Assembly (NCBI GenBank): GCA_024867545.1
Contig: JANFNE010000078.1
Coordinates: 1 to 64,000, forward strand
DNA length: 64,000 nucleotides
DNA from: Phytopythium helicoides
Lineage: Eukaryota > Oomycota > Peronosporomycetes > Pythiales > Pythiaceae
Direction: 5' to 3'
In this document: positions 51,323 to 60,003 of the stretch, one piece after another
Position numbering within the stretch: position 1 is the stretch's first letter
Layout of the letters: every line of letters starts with the position of its first letter
The notes under the pieces: generated by a model
What the model was told of the DNA's origin: nothing
The model's database searches: none
The model's input: only the letters and a program-made list of their open reading frames with translations
Translations under genes and position numbers: made by a program

Positions 51323-52135
51323 GTGGCGATGGAGAAGCCTTCTCGACTCGATGGCGAGCAGCAAGGGTCTCCAAGGTCAACGCACTACCAACAGCCTCCA
51401 TATGAACCCTCGGCTATAACGCCAGAGGCTACAGCGAGCTATATTGCGATCGCCATGCGTTTGAACGAGCAGCAACAGCTCCAGTTCCAGCGGCAACAGA
51501 ATATGTCGCCCACTGGTCAAGAACGCTTCCCCATGCCAACAAACTTCGACGTGTATGAAGATCTGCCACCATCTTCTCGCATAGAAGGCATCCTAGTTGG
51601 CCAGTGGGAGGCGCCGCTGTTCGGCTGCTACCGAGATTGCGTTCCCAATTGTTGGATGGTGGCATGCTGTCCGTGTGTGGCCCTCGCCCAGGCCCTCCAT
51701 CGCATGCGAGTTTTTCAATATAAGCGAGCATGGCGAGGACTGCTGGTTCTCGTGGCGCTTGAGCTCGCAGCTATCGTGTATGAGACCTACAAGTCGGTCG
51801 AGAATGGTGGAATTGACACTCGTAGACCCTACATCACGGCACTCAACTGCAGTCGCAGCCAGGATTGCTCACCGCTCGTGACTTTCCTCACCAATTTCTA
51901 CGGGGGAGCCATCGTAATGCAGCTCGTCCTCGCTGGTATCATCGCACTCTTGCGCATGAAGGTGCGTCGCTGGTTCAAGCTTCCTGGCGGTTGCTGCGCT
52001 GATTGCGGGCTTGCTGTCGCTTGCCCGTGCTGTACGCTGGCGCAAATCACCACCCACGTCAAGAGCTACACCCCACGATCCTGCAGTTTCGGCGAACCTG
52101 ACGTCTTGCCACCGTACGCCACGCATCAGTTCTGA
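51323..52135 (+). CDS. PLAC8-family protein with Gln-rich N-terminus
   Basis: Single exon, 270 residues, the longest copy. The N-terminal 90 residues are Gln/Pro/Ser-rich (LNEQQQLQFQRQQN). Block 1 is GQWEAPLFGCYRDCVPNCWM, then CCPCVALAQALHRM. The exposed loop carries two Cys (NCSRSQDCSP). Block 2 is CCADCGLAVACPCCTLAQIT, with CPCC instead of CSCC, then SYTPRSCSFGEPDVLPPY. The second Met (MEKP, 51329) is an alternative start that matches the ME(K)P of sister genes. Confidence 0.84.
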   Translation: MAMEKPSRLDGEQQGSPRSTHYQQPPYEPSAITPEATASYIAIAMRLNEQQQLQFQRQQNMSPTGQERFPMPTNFDVYEDLPPSSRIEGILVGQWEAPLFGCYRDCVPNCWMVACCPCVALAQALHRMRVFQYKRAWRGLLVLVALELAAIVYETYKSVENGGIDTRRPYITALNCSRSQDCSPLVTFLTNFYGGAIVMQLVLAGIIALLRMKVRRWFKLPGGCCADCGLAVACPCCTLAQITTHVKSYTPRSCSFGEPDVLPPYATHQF

Positions 52136-52444
52136 AAACCTGCTGGAAATGGAGCGAACTCGGCTATTCGTCTTGGGACAGTGTTATCAACGACAGAGTG
52201 AAAATCATGGATGGGACGCTGGAAATTTTCGCTGCTTCAAAGTCACACTCGCATGTCTTCAGGTATAATGAGTTGAAGATATTTGATGTGTCCATTCCAC
52301 CGAAATCAGGTCCTGGAGCAACCTTCACCTACGGTTTCTGAGCGACCAACCAGAAGCAAGTCACCCTGTGTCGTTGGGCTTGTTGGTCGCGGTCATTTCC
52401 CAACTTTCCAACTTCTGCTATTACCAGAGCACGAGTTTGCAGTA
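52136..52444. other. Intergenic region
   Basis: About 310 bases holding the promoter of the next copy. No gene is seen. Confidence 0.4.
52392..52408 (+). promoter_or_regulatory. Oomycete INR-FPR type core promoter
   Basis: gtcatttcccaactttc lies about 36 bases before the start codon at 52445. Confidence 0.55.
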
Positions 52445-52894
52445 ATGGAGGACCACAAACTCGAACCCAGCACAAGTTATGCCGTGCAGATCGAAACGCC
52501 CGCGACGCACTTAGAGAATGACACCAAGATCAAAACCGGAGCATGGGAAGTCAGCCTATTCTCTTGCTTCAAGCACTGCGTCCCTAATTGCTGCATGGTT
52601 TCATGGTGCCCATGTGTCTCCATTGCTCAAGTTTCGGCTCGTTTGGGCGTCATGTCGTACGGAATTGCGCTTTTTACATCTTGTCTCACGCTCAGCTTCA
52701 TCTGGTTCTGGGTTTGGCATCTTCGCACCACGGTCAGAGAGAAGTTCCGCATTCAAGGGAGCACCGTTGGCGACTTCTGTGCTGCTTTCTGTTGCACATG
52801 CTGCACGCTCGCTCAAGTAGCAACTCACGTCAAGAGCTACAAACCTGGGAGTTGCAACTTCGGCCCTCCAGACACGCTTCAGGGGTATTGCTGA
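52445..52894 (+). CDS. Short PLAC8-family protein lacking the exposed loop
   Basis: Single exon, 149 residues. The two cysteine blocks are complete (CFKHCVPNCCMVSWCPCVSI and GDFCAAFCCTCCTLAQVATH) but only one hydrophobic segment of about 20 residues joins them (IALFTSCLTLSFIWFWVW). The whole loop and one helix of the longer copies are absent. The two blocks should therefore sit on opposite sides of the membrane, unlike in the two-helix copies. It ends in LQGYC in place of LPAYP. Confidence 0.86.
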   Translation: MEDHKLEPSTSYAVQIETPATHLENDTKIKTGAWEVSLFSCFKHCVPNCCMVSWCPCVSIAQVSARLGVMSYGIALFTSCLTLSFIWFWVWHLRTTVREKFRIQGSTVGDFCAAFCCTCCTLAQVATHVKSYKPGSCNFGPPDTLQGYC

Positions 52895-53274
52895 GAGTAT
52901 CGCATCATGTGCGTGGATTTTCCGTGGGTAGCCTTTGCATACCTGCTAAGCCTTAAACAATCGTATCTCTTTTTCAATGTGTGTGTGTCCTCGACTGCAT
53001 CTTTGTCTGTTAGCGCCAATCAAATGAAGTGCTACTCAAGCTGTGCTCTCGCAAACAATCAACGTATTGCGCATTTTTGAAGGGCTGAAGCTGGAAGCAC
53101 TTGTTTATTGTCGAGAAGACCGTTGCCTTGATCCCCAGTACCTCTTCAGCGAAACATGCTCACGCAGATGGGCGAATTCTCATCGCCATGCAATAATGAG
53201 TAACTGCTTCATCTCTCCACAGAAAGTGGTTGATCGCATCGAACTCCGCGTTGAATGCCACCATCTCAAGCTCG
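52895..53274. other. Intergenic region
   Basis: About 380 bases, containing a gtgtgtgt run near 52980. No gene is seen. Confidence 0.4.
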
Positions 53275-53997
53275 ATGATTCTTCAATTCTCCCTGGATCA
53301 CTCAGCAGTAACGAATGAAGCCCAGTACCAGGATAAATCGTTGGCGCCGACTCATCCATCGCCACCGTACGCCTTCCTGACCGACGACTTATCGGCTACA
53401 ATATCACCCTGGGACTGCATAAAAACTGGCGAGTGGGAGCAAGGTCGGTGCAGATGCTGCTCGAATTGTTCCAATTGCTGCACTGTGTTGTGGTGCCCGC
53501 GTGTCTCGATAGCGCAAGTGGCTGACCGATTGAATCTTGTGCCGTACGATGTCGCGCTCCTCGTGTCGTGTGTATCAAATGTCGCTGGTTTTGGCGTACT
53601 GCACTGCATTTTTGTCTTGCAACCCCGATCGAAGAATCGTGAGTGGTTCAATATTCCGGGGAGCTGCTGTGGAGATCGTTGCTATGCGATGTGTTGGTCT
53701 TGCTGCGCGCTTGCTCAAGTCGCAACTCATGTGAAGAGCTTCAAGCCTGGAAGCTGTGAAGACTCGCTTCCAGGCTCTCAACCATCAGGTTTGATCCAAC
53801 TCTTCAACATGCTGTTGAACATACCAAGCAAAAATACTCATCTATTTTCTCCCAACATAATTGGCATGACTCTCGACCAACAATGTCTTCTGATCATTTT
53901 CGAGAACGCAGAGAACGCAAAGCAAACAAGAAGCAATGGACGAGCCTCCTGTCAAGCAGCAACCAGAAGCGCCAAGCTTGCCAACTTCCGCAGATGA
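53275..53997 (+). CDS. PLAC8-family protein, divergent and probably decaying
   Basis: An open frame of 240 codons from MILQFSLDHSA; the start is uncertain and could be 53230. Block 1 is GEWEQGRCRCCSNCSNCCTVLWCPRVSIAQVADRL, with CPR for CPC. A single hydrophobic stretch follows, then CCGDRCYAMCWSCCALAQVATHVK. After FKPGSCEDSL the family ending is lost and about 65 unrelated codons continue, overlapping the start of the next gene by 62 bases in another frame. Loss of the terminus and that overlap suggest a former gene whose stop was lost. Confidence 0.6.
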   Translation: MILQFSLDHSAVTNEAQYQDKSLAPTHPSPPYAFLTDDLSATISPWDCIKTGEWEQGRCRCCSNCSNCCTVLWCPRVSIAQVADRLNLVPYDVALLVSCVSNVAGFGVLHCIFVLQPRSKNREWFNIPGSCCGDRCYAMCWSCCALAQVATHVKSFKPGSCEDSLPGSQPSGLIQLFNMLLNIPSKNTHLFSPNIIGMTLDQQCLLIIFENAENAKQTRSNGRASCQAATRSAKLANFRR

Positions 53998-54481
53998 AGT
54001 GCTCTATTATGCGATTCCTGTCGCTGTCCCTGCTCAAGAACTACAAGTGAAGGCATCTCCAGTTCAAGCCTCATTGCCGGAATCGGCTATAAAGACTGGA
54101 GGATGGGAGGTCGATCTCTGTGGATGCTGCACACACTGTGTGCCAAATTGCTGCATGTCATTTCTCTGCCCATGTGTATCGCTCGCTCAAATTTCTTCAC
54201 GACTCGGCATCGCCCCATACGAGTGCTCCCTGTTTTCTTTCATCACGCTGCTGTTTCTTAGCGGTGGTCTCTCCCAGGTGTTCTTCTTTATCTGGATTTG
54301 GCAAGCGCGCTACGTAACTCGCCAGAGATTCAGCATTCCAGGCGACTGCTGTGGAGATTGCTGCGTTTCGATTTGCTGCTCTAGCTGTGCCCTAGCGCAA
54401 ATGGCCACACACATTAAGAGCTACAAGCCAGGAAGCTGCGATTTTGGACCTCCAGATACCTTGCCGGGTTATATCGTTTAG
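53936..54481 (+). CDS. PLAC8-family protein, single-helix type
   Basis: Single exon, 181 residues. A Pro/Glu/Ala-rich tail of 50 residues leads to block 1 (GGWEVDLCGCCTHCVPNCCM, then CPCVSLAQISSRLG). One hydrophobic region of about 28 residues (FITLLFLSGGLSQVFFFIWIW) leads to block 2, CCGDCCVSICCSSCALAQMATHIK, and ends DTLPGYIV. It resembles the copies at 52445 and 54699 in lacking the exposed loop. Block 2 has the family's richest run of cysteines. Confidence 0.88.
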   Translation: MDEPPVKQQPEAPSLPTSADEVLYYAIPVAVPAQELQVKASPVQASLPESAIKTGGWEVDLCGCCTHCVPNCCMSFLCPCVSLAQISSRLGIAPYECSLFSFITLLFLSGGLSQVFFFIWIWQARYVTRQRFSIPGDCCGDCCVSICCSSCALAQMATHIKSYKPGSCDFGPPDTLPGYIV

Positions 54482-54698
54482 ATGGTAGAGACCCATAACA
54501 TTGCAGATCACAACAGGCAACTGTAATGCAGCCATCACTTGAATTGCGATGCTTTTCGATCTAAAGTGGGTGTGAGTCCAACTCCCAGGATACGCAGCTG
54601 CACCTTGAATGCATGACCTGCAGTCAACCCAAAGGAGGCGAATGACAGCAAGCGCACGAGGCATCATTTTGGAATTCGCCTTCAAGTAAGCAAGCGGG

Positions 54699-55190
54699 AT
54701 GAAAGCCACACCTCCTGCTATGTATTATCCCGTTCCTGCTGCAGACTCTGGTATGAAGGATCCGTTGCTAGTGCCAGCACTCCACATCAAGAACGGAAAG
54801 TGGGAGACTGGTTTGTGTGGCTGCTGCAAGCACTGCATGCCCAACTGCTGCACAGCATTCTTTTGTCCGTGTGTTTCGCTGGCGCAAATCTCAGCACGAC
54901 TTGGAGTTGCCTCATATTGCTGGTCTCTTGTTCTCTACTTCGTGTTGGTGACACTCGGCGCTGGTCTCCCACAAGTGTTTCTATGGTTCTGGATATGCCA
55001 AGTGCGCTACTCCACACGGGAACGGTTTAATATCCCAGGCAGTTGTTGTGGTGACTGCTGCGTGTCAATTTGCTGCTCGAACTGTGCGTTGGCTCAAATG
55101 GCAACGCACACCAAAAGTTACACACCCGGAAGCTGCTACTTTGGGCCGAAAGATACCCTGCCGGCCTACCCAGTTTATCTCGACCCATAG
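54699..55190 (+). CDS. PLAC8-family protein, single-helix type
   Basis: Single exon, 163 residues. The tail is short (28 residues). Block 1 is GKWETGLCGCCKHCMPNCCT, then CPCVSLAQISARLG. The membrane stretch is LVLYFVLVTLGAGLPQVFLWFW. Block 2 is CCGDCCVSICCSNCALAQMATHTK, then SYTPGSCYFGPKDTLPAYP. It is the closest relative of the copy at 53936, including GLxQVF in the membrane segment. Met at position 8 or 19 could also start the protein. Confidence 0.87.
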   Translation: MKATPPAMYYPVPAADSGMKDPLLVPALHIKNGKWETGLCGCCKHCMPNCCTAFFCPCVSLAQISARLGVASYCWSLVLYFVLVTLGAGLPQVFLWFWICQVRYSTRERFNIPGSCCGDCCVSICCSNCALAQMATHTKSYTPGSCYFGPKDTLPAYPVYLDP

Positions 55191-55423
55191 ATTAGAGATG
55201 CTCATCCGAGCTGCTCGTTTGTTGAGGGCGGGTGTTACTCGGTTCACTAGAAGAGTTAATCCATCACGGCCCAGACATTAATGTCCGATTCTCCCCCGCG
55301 TTTCTTCCGGTATCACTAAATTCACTATTCTTCACTCAAAACACCCCACAAACTACGCGCGACGGCAGTTTTGGTCGAGCAAACCATGTCGCTTTACCCA
55401 CCTCTCAGGCTCATATTGTCGAC

Positions 55424-55837
55424 ATGGCCGACGGACAGCCCACAGGGTCGTATGCCGTCCAGATTGAACGTGTAGGCGACTCAATCAAGACCGGGGAGTG
55501 GGAAAATGGCTTTTGTGACTGCTGTACGCACGTGGTGCCCAACTGCCTGATGGGTTGTTGCTACCCGTGTGTCTCAATCGGACAGATCGCTAAGCGCCTT
55601 GTGAATTCGTACAGACTATCGTGCCTCACCACTTTCTGCGGTTTTCTTGGCGTGGTACCTGCGTTCCAAGACGCGCACAGCTTTCAAGATCCCCGGAAGC
55701 TGTTGCAACGACTGCTGTGCTGCGGCGTGGTGCTCGACTTTCGTCCTCACCCAGAAAGCGACTCACATCAAGAGTACAATCTCTTCTCGATGCCACGCTG
55801 CTGTAGCTCACCTCATAATCGTCATCACCTTGTGTGA
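55424..55837 (+). pseudogene. PLAC8-family pseudogene with frameshifts
   Basis: The start MADGQPTGSYAVQIE resembles the copy at 52445, and block 1 is readable (CDCCTHVVPNCLM, with YPCVSIGQ). Near 55615-55645 the frame breaks. The second block continues in another frame as WYLRSKTRTAFKIPGSCCND, then CCAAAWCSTFVLTQKATHIKS. It breaks again at the SYKPGS site, where one base seems to be missing. The membrane segment is mostly gone. The open frame therefore ends in unrelated residues. Confidence 0.8.
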
Positions 55838-56332
55838 TATCGAAAATGAGTTGCATTGTAGCCATATGAAATACATGGTGGTTCACGGTTCACAGTTTGC
55901 CCATATGGGGCTTGCGTTGCACTCTGTTTGCTGGTCTACGATGTCGACCAGATCTGGTCTGGTTGAAGTGGAAACTACTACCAAAGAACGCGATGCGAGC
56001 AGTCGCTGAGCACTATCCCATGGAGTGCTCGCACCATGCTGGCCGCATAGAGCACGGCTGAGTTTACCGGTAGCATGAAAATCCTGCGGGCGGTTCAGAA
56101 CAGCGTTTCTTGGCGACCAGCCGGCTCGATCGGACCGGCGGGATGGATGGACGGCGAACAGCAAAAGCCGACGAGTCTGCGTCCGTAATGAGTCACGGGT
56201 TCAGAAGCCAGCGCGGCACGTTCCGTGCTGGAGCTCTGGCAGTCAACATCGGCACCACCACAAAGCTCGGTCATTCCAACTTTCACCTCTGGCAGCACAC
56301 GTCAGCTCCGACAAGCCACCAAGCACTCGACA
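55838..56332. other. Intergenic region
   Basis: About 495 bases. No gene is seen. The promoter of the last PLAC8 copy is listed separately. Confidence 0.45.
56271..56286 (+). promoter_or_regulatory. Oomycete INR-FPR type core promoter
   Basis: tcattccaactttcac lies about 46 bases before the start codon at 56333. Confidence 0.45.
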
Positions 56333-56980
56333 ATGAGCCACCTGGCAACTCCAGCGACCAAGTCTGCTGAACCAGAAGCTGTCTACGCTATGGAAGTAGA
56401 GACCGGCAAGGCAGTGGCTAGCAACGTGACATTTGAAGAGCTCGGGATCTCAACCGGCAAGTGGGATGCCAACCTCTGCGACTGCTTCTCGTCGCTCGTG
56501 CCCAACTGCCTCATGGTCACCTTTTGCCCATGCGTCTCGCTCGCGCAAATCTCGCACCGCCTGAACGTTGCTCCGTACCTGACGGTGATCATCGTCGCGG
56601 CCGTTGTGATCGCCCTCGAGTGGATCATGTTCTTTGTCGCCGTTGGGGATCAAGTCACACTAGGAGACGACGACTACGGCTACGACTACTACTACTACGC
56701 ACACCGCGTGCGGACGTCCCGTAGCGCTAACGTCGTTTACCGTATCGTGTCGATTGCCGTGCAGATCGTCGTGTTTGTGTTTGTGTGGCATCTGCGACGT
56801 CTCACACGCGAGCGCTTCCAGATCCCCGGTAGCGGCTGCGAAGACTGCCTCGTGTCTTTCTTCTGTTCATGCTGCTCGACCGCGCAAATTGCCACGCACA
56901 TCAAGAGCTACAAGGTGGGGAGCTGCGACTTCGGAGCCCCCGATATGCTCCCAGCGTACCCGAGCGTCTCGGCCGCCTAG
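56333..56980 (+). CDS. PLAC8-family protein with Tyr/Asp loop
   Basis: Single exon, 215 residues from MSHLATPATKS. Block 1 is GKWDANLCDCFSSLVPNCLM, then CPCVSLAQISHRLN. The loop holds GDDDYGYDYYYYAHRVR. Block 2 is CEDCLVSFFCSCCSTAQIATHIK, then SYKVGSCDFGAPDMLPAYP. This is the rightmost member of the array and is well conserved. Confidence 0.88.
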   Translation: MSHLATPATKSAEPEAVYAMEVETGKAVASNVTFEELGISTGKWDANLCDCFSSLVPNCLMVTFCPCVSLAQISHRLNVAPYLTVIIVAAVVIALEWIMFFVAVGDQVTLGDDDYGYDYYYYAHRVRTSRSANVVYRIVSIAVQIVVFVFVWHLRRLTRERFQIPGSGCEDCLVSFFCSCCSTAQIATHIKSYKVGSCDFGAPDMLPAYPSVSAA

Positions 56981-57108
56981 AGAAACGACGGAAGGAAGAA
57001 CTGGACAATCCAGTGTTGCATCGAGTGCGTCTCTCATGAATATGTTAGTGAGTCTATGAACACGAAACCATTGTTGCCATCTTTATGAACGGTGTGCCTT
57101 GCAAACTC

Positions 57109-59364
57109 TCAGTTTTCTTCAAGGTAAAAGTTCCAGATGCAGACACAAGCGTCAGCGCCAACCGACACAAGCTGTCGCTCGTCAGGGCTCCATGCCAATT
57201 TGTTGACAGCCGAGGAATGCCCCAAAGCTGCAGACTCTGCTACAACCGACAGTCCCGCCACTTCATATACTCGAACTTCGCTATCTTCGCTGCCAACCGC
57301 GAGGAAACGACCAGAAGGAGAAATGCTGAGGCAGGTGAGGCGGGAGCGATGAGGGCTGACTTGACTCATGACAGGATCCGGGACATCACAGTCCCAGACT
57401 AGTAGTCTCCCGTCCGCACCGGCAGTGACGATCTCCGTTTCGCTGTCGAGTCGCTGTGAAATCCCATGGAATGCTCCCTCACGCACTTGCTGTGCCACAA
57501 CCCGGCGCTCGCTCTTCAGGTCGTAGATGAAAAGCGTCTTGTCCTGGCCGCACGAATGCACCCAGTGAGGTTTCCCTACATCTACTAGAACCTGTGACAC
57601 TGCTCGTGAATGCTCGTGGAATTGCAGCACAAGCTCTCGTGTTGCCAACGACCAAACGCTGACACCGCCATCACTCGCGCCGCTTACTGCAAATTTACCA
57701 TCTCTGCTGCAAGCGACACTCGTGACTTCCCCACGATGAGCGTTCGCGATGTGCCACTTTTTAGTTAACGTGCTGGCGTCGAATGCTCGAATCCAGCCAT
57801 CTGACCACCCGGTGAGCAAGATAGATGTGCTTCCATGCGCAGTACTGGGTCGACTATTTGGTGTTTGGACGATGCTGAGTCCTCCGACGGCTTCTGTCGC
57901 CATTGCGCGCAGCGAGTAGCTCGACAGATCCCACAATCTCACGGATCCATCCATCGAAATGGTCACCACTGTCTCGCACGAGTCCCCGAATGAGCACCCT
58001 GTCACCGGACCCAAGTGGCTGCTCGCGATCTCTGTGGTTTCAAGCGTCGATGTGTTGACCAGGTACGTTTTACCTGCCGTTGTACCTGCAAAGAGCTTTG
58101 AGCCGCCGGCGCCAACCGAGACACTCGTGATTCCTCCAACGAGCTGGACTTGACCGATGAGATTCATTTCGCTCCCTCGTCCGACCAGCTTCTTAAGCAC
58201 GCCGTCCCCTGCTCCAACGTAGACGAAGCCGGTCGTGCGGCACGTCGCTAGACTGTGAACCCCATTCCTCGATACAGGAAGGGCATCGCGGTACACTTGT
58301 GCTTCTGTGCTGAACACGACCAGCTCGCCTGCCATCGTTCCAGCTAGCAGATCCATAGATGGATAGGTGATGGTCGCACACAAGTAGCTGCGTGCAAGCC
58401 CGACATTCGGCATGGCGATTGGCGCAAGTTCAAGCTTGTACTGCATCCCGGAGATATCGTACGCAAGCTCTCCGAGAAGAAGCTGACTGGAGTAGGCGAG
58501 AGTCAGCTCGTACTTTGGTCGACGCGACTTCTCCTCCATTCTTCCCCAGTTGACGATGGTCGCTGGTGCAGGAAAGGACTTGGTCAGCACTAATTCAGAC
58601 GTCTAACGCAGAGTAGCAACAACAGCAGTACTGTTAGACTGTGGATTCCTCCTTTGCGTCCGTGCAGTGAGCTTGAACCTACCCTCATATCCCAGAGCAT
58701 GATGCGGCAATCCTCAGACGACGCCACCAGAAAGTGGTCATCTGGAGAGAACGCCATTTGCAAAACAGGGCGTTGGAAACCCTCGAGGGAAAACAGTTGG
58801 CGACGAGCTGCAAGATCCCACACGACAATCACAGCCGCCCCCGCCCGTCGACGAGAAGGGAGCTGTGCCGACGCAACCATCGACCCGGAGTTTGCCATAC
58901 TCAAAAGATTGATCTCTTCGTCGTGTCCTCGAAGCAGCTCCTGACCGTGGCTCTCGTGGATGTTGCCGAGCACAACCGCCGCCCCCATACTGATGACAGT
59001 ATTGTTAGCGTCACGAATGCTCAAGACAACAAATCATGAGGAAGTCGAACCATGTGACGTAGGCATCCGGGTCGGTCGGATGGGCGTGCACCGTGGCCTT
59101 GCTCTTGCCCGTGAAGCCGGTCATGTGCTCGAGCTCGAGGGTCGCCAGCACCACTGGCTCCTGCTCGCCCTGGTTGCCTCCCATTTGCTGCTGCAATCCG
59201 CCGAAGCGAGCGGACTGTCCCCAACCTGTCGACGAAGGAAAGTTGCCATTGTAGTAGTAGCCAGTCGCCATGGAGTCCTTGCCGCCATCTCGCAATCCGC
59301 CGCCGCTCGAGGAGCTCGGAGCGAACAGCTCCGGGTCGATGCCTCCTCTGGTCTGTCGTTGCAT
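57109..59364 (-). CDS. CFAP52: Cilia- and flagella-associated WD40 protein CFAP52 (WDR16)
   Basis: Three exons, 59364-59051, 58989-58679 and 58589-57109, giving 701 residues with consistent phases. Exon 1 carries about 60 low-complexity residues, then LELEHMTGFTGK, which matches the N-terminal LELDAVIGFNG region of CFAP52. Splicing joins DAYVT to CMGAAVVLGNI. Two WD40 propellers follow; clear repeats end VRLWDLSSYS, VSVWSLATRE and VCIWNFYLEEN. CFAP52 is an inner protein of axonemal doublet microtubules, so the gene implies flagellated zoospores. The donor at 58678 (GTTCAAG) is chosen by phase over a nearby GTAGGT. The N-terminal extension before the conserved region is unusual, and the start could be internal. 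Confidence 0.86.
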
Positions 59365-60003
59365 TTGCGGTCGAGGCTGGGCTGTGGAGAGAGGCTGCTG
59401 ACCAAGTTGAAGTCGAGCGAGTCCAGCGTGGCACCCGCAATGGGTTCACTTGGCCGCGAAACGGATCACGACTTTTCGTCTCCGCGACGGGATCTTTGCG
59501 GCGAGTTGAAACTTGTGTAAAGAATACCCTTTTATATAAACTGAATACGTCACACATTTTGGAGTAAAAGAAGCGTTCAACCCATGTCCTTCTATACATC
59601 ATATCCTAGTATACCACATCGCCCAGCTGTCGATCGAGCGCGATCCGGCGTTGCGATTGGTTGGGCATTTCCGACACATCACAATGGAAATCATGTTTAT
59701 TCCCCTCTCGAATCACATACTCCCTCCCACTCCCTCTCCACCTTTTTCCCAAAGTGCAACCAAGTACACATTCCCAAGTGCAACCTTTCCCTGCATAATT
59801 CTATACATTTCTCTTCTCTCATCTCCCGCACAATTTAGGTAAGCGTCCGTTTCCTCTCCAAAAAACTCAGCCTCGGCCTGTCGCCCCTTCGCAAACCCCA
59901 GCCGGCCCGAACGGTCCGTAAAGGGGAAAGCAAGCCACGCCGGGGCAAGGCAAGGCGAGGCAAGGCGAGGCAAGGCAAGGCCCACAGTCGCGCGCGCGTC
60001 CCC
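59365..60003. other. Divergent intergenic region
   Basis: About 640 bases between CFAP52 and the RING-CH/FHA gene. It includes the GGCAA/GGCGA tandem repeat listed separately and a pyrimidine-rich stretch near 59700-59830. No gene is seen. Confidence 0.5.
59942..59980. repeat. Short tandem repeat (ggcaa/ggcga units)
   Basis: About seven five-base units of ggcaa or ggcga, ending about 25 bases before the start codon of the RING-CH/FHA gene, probably in its leader. Confidence 0.7.
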
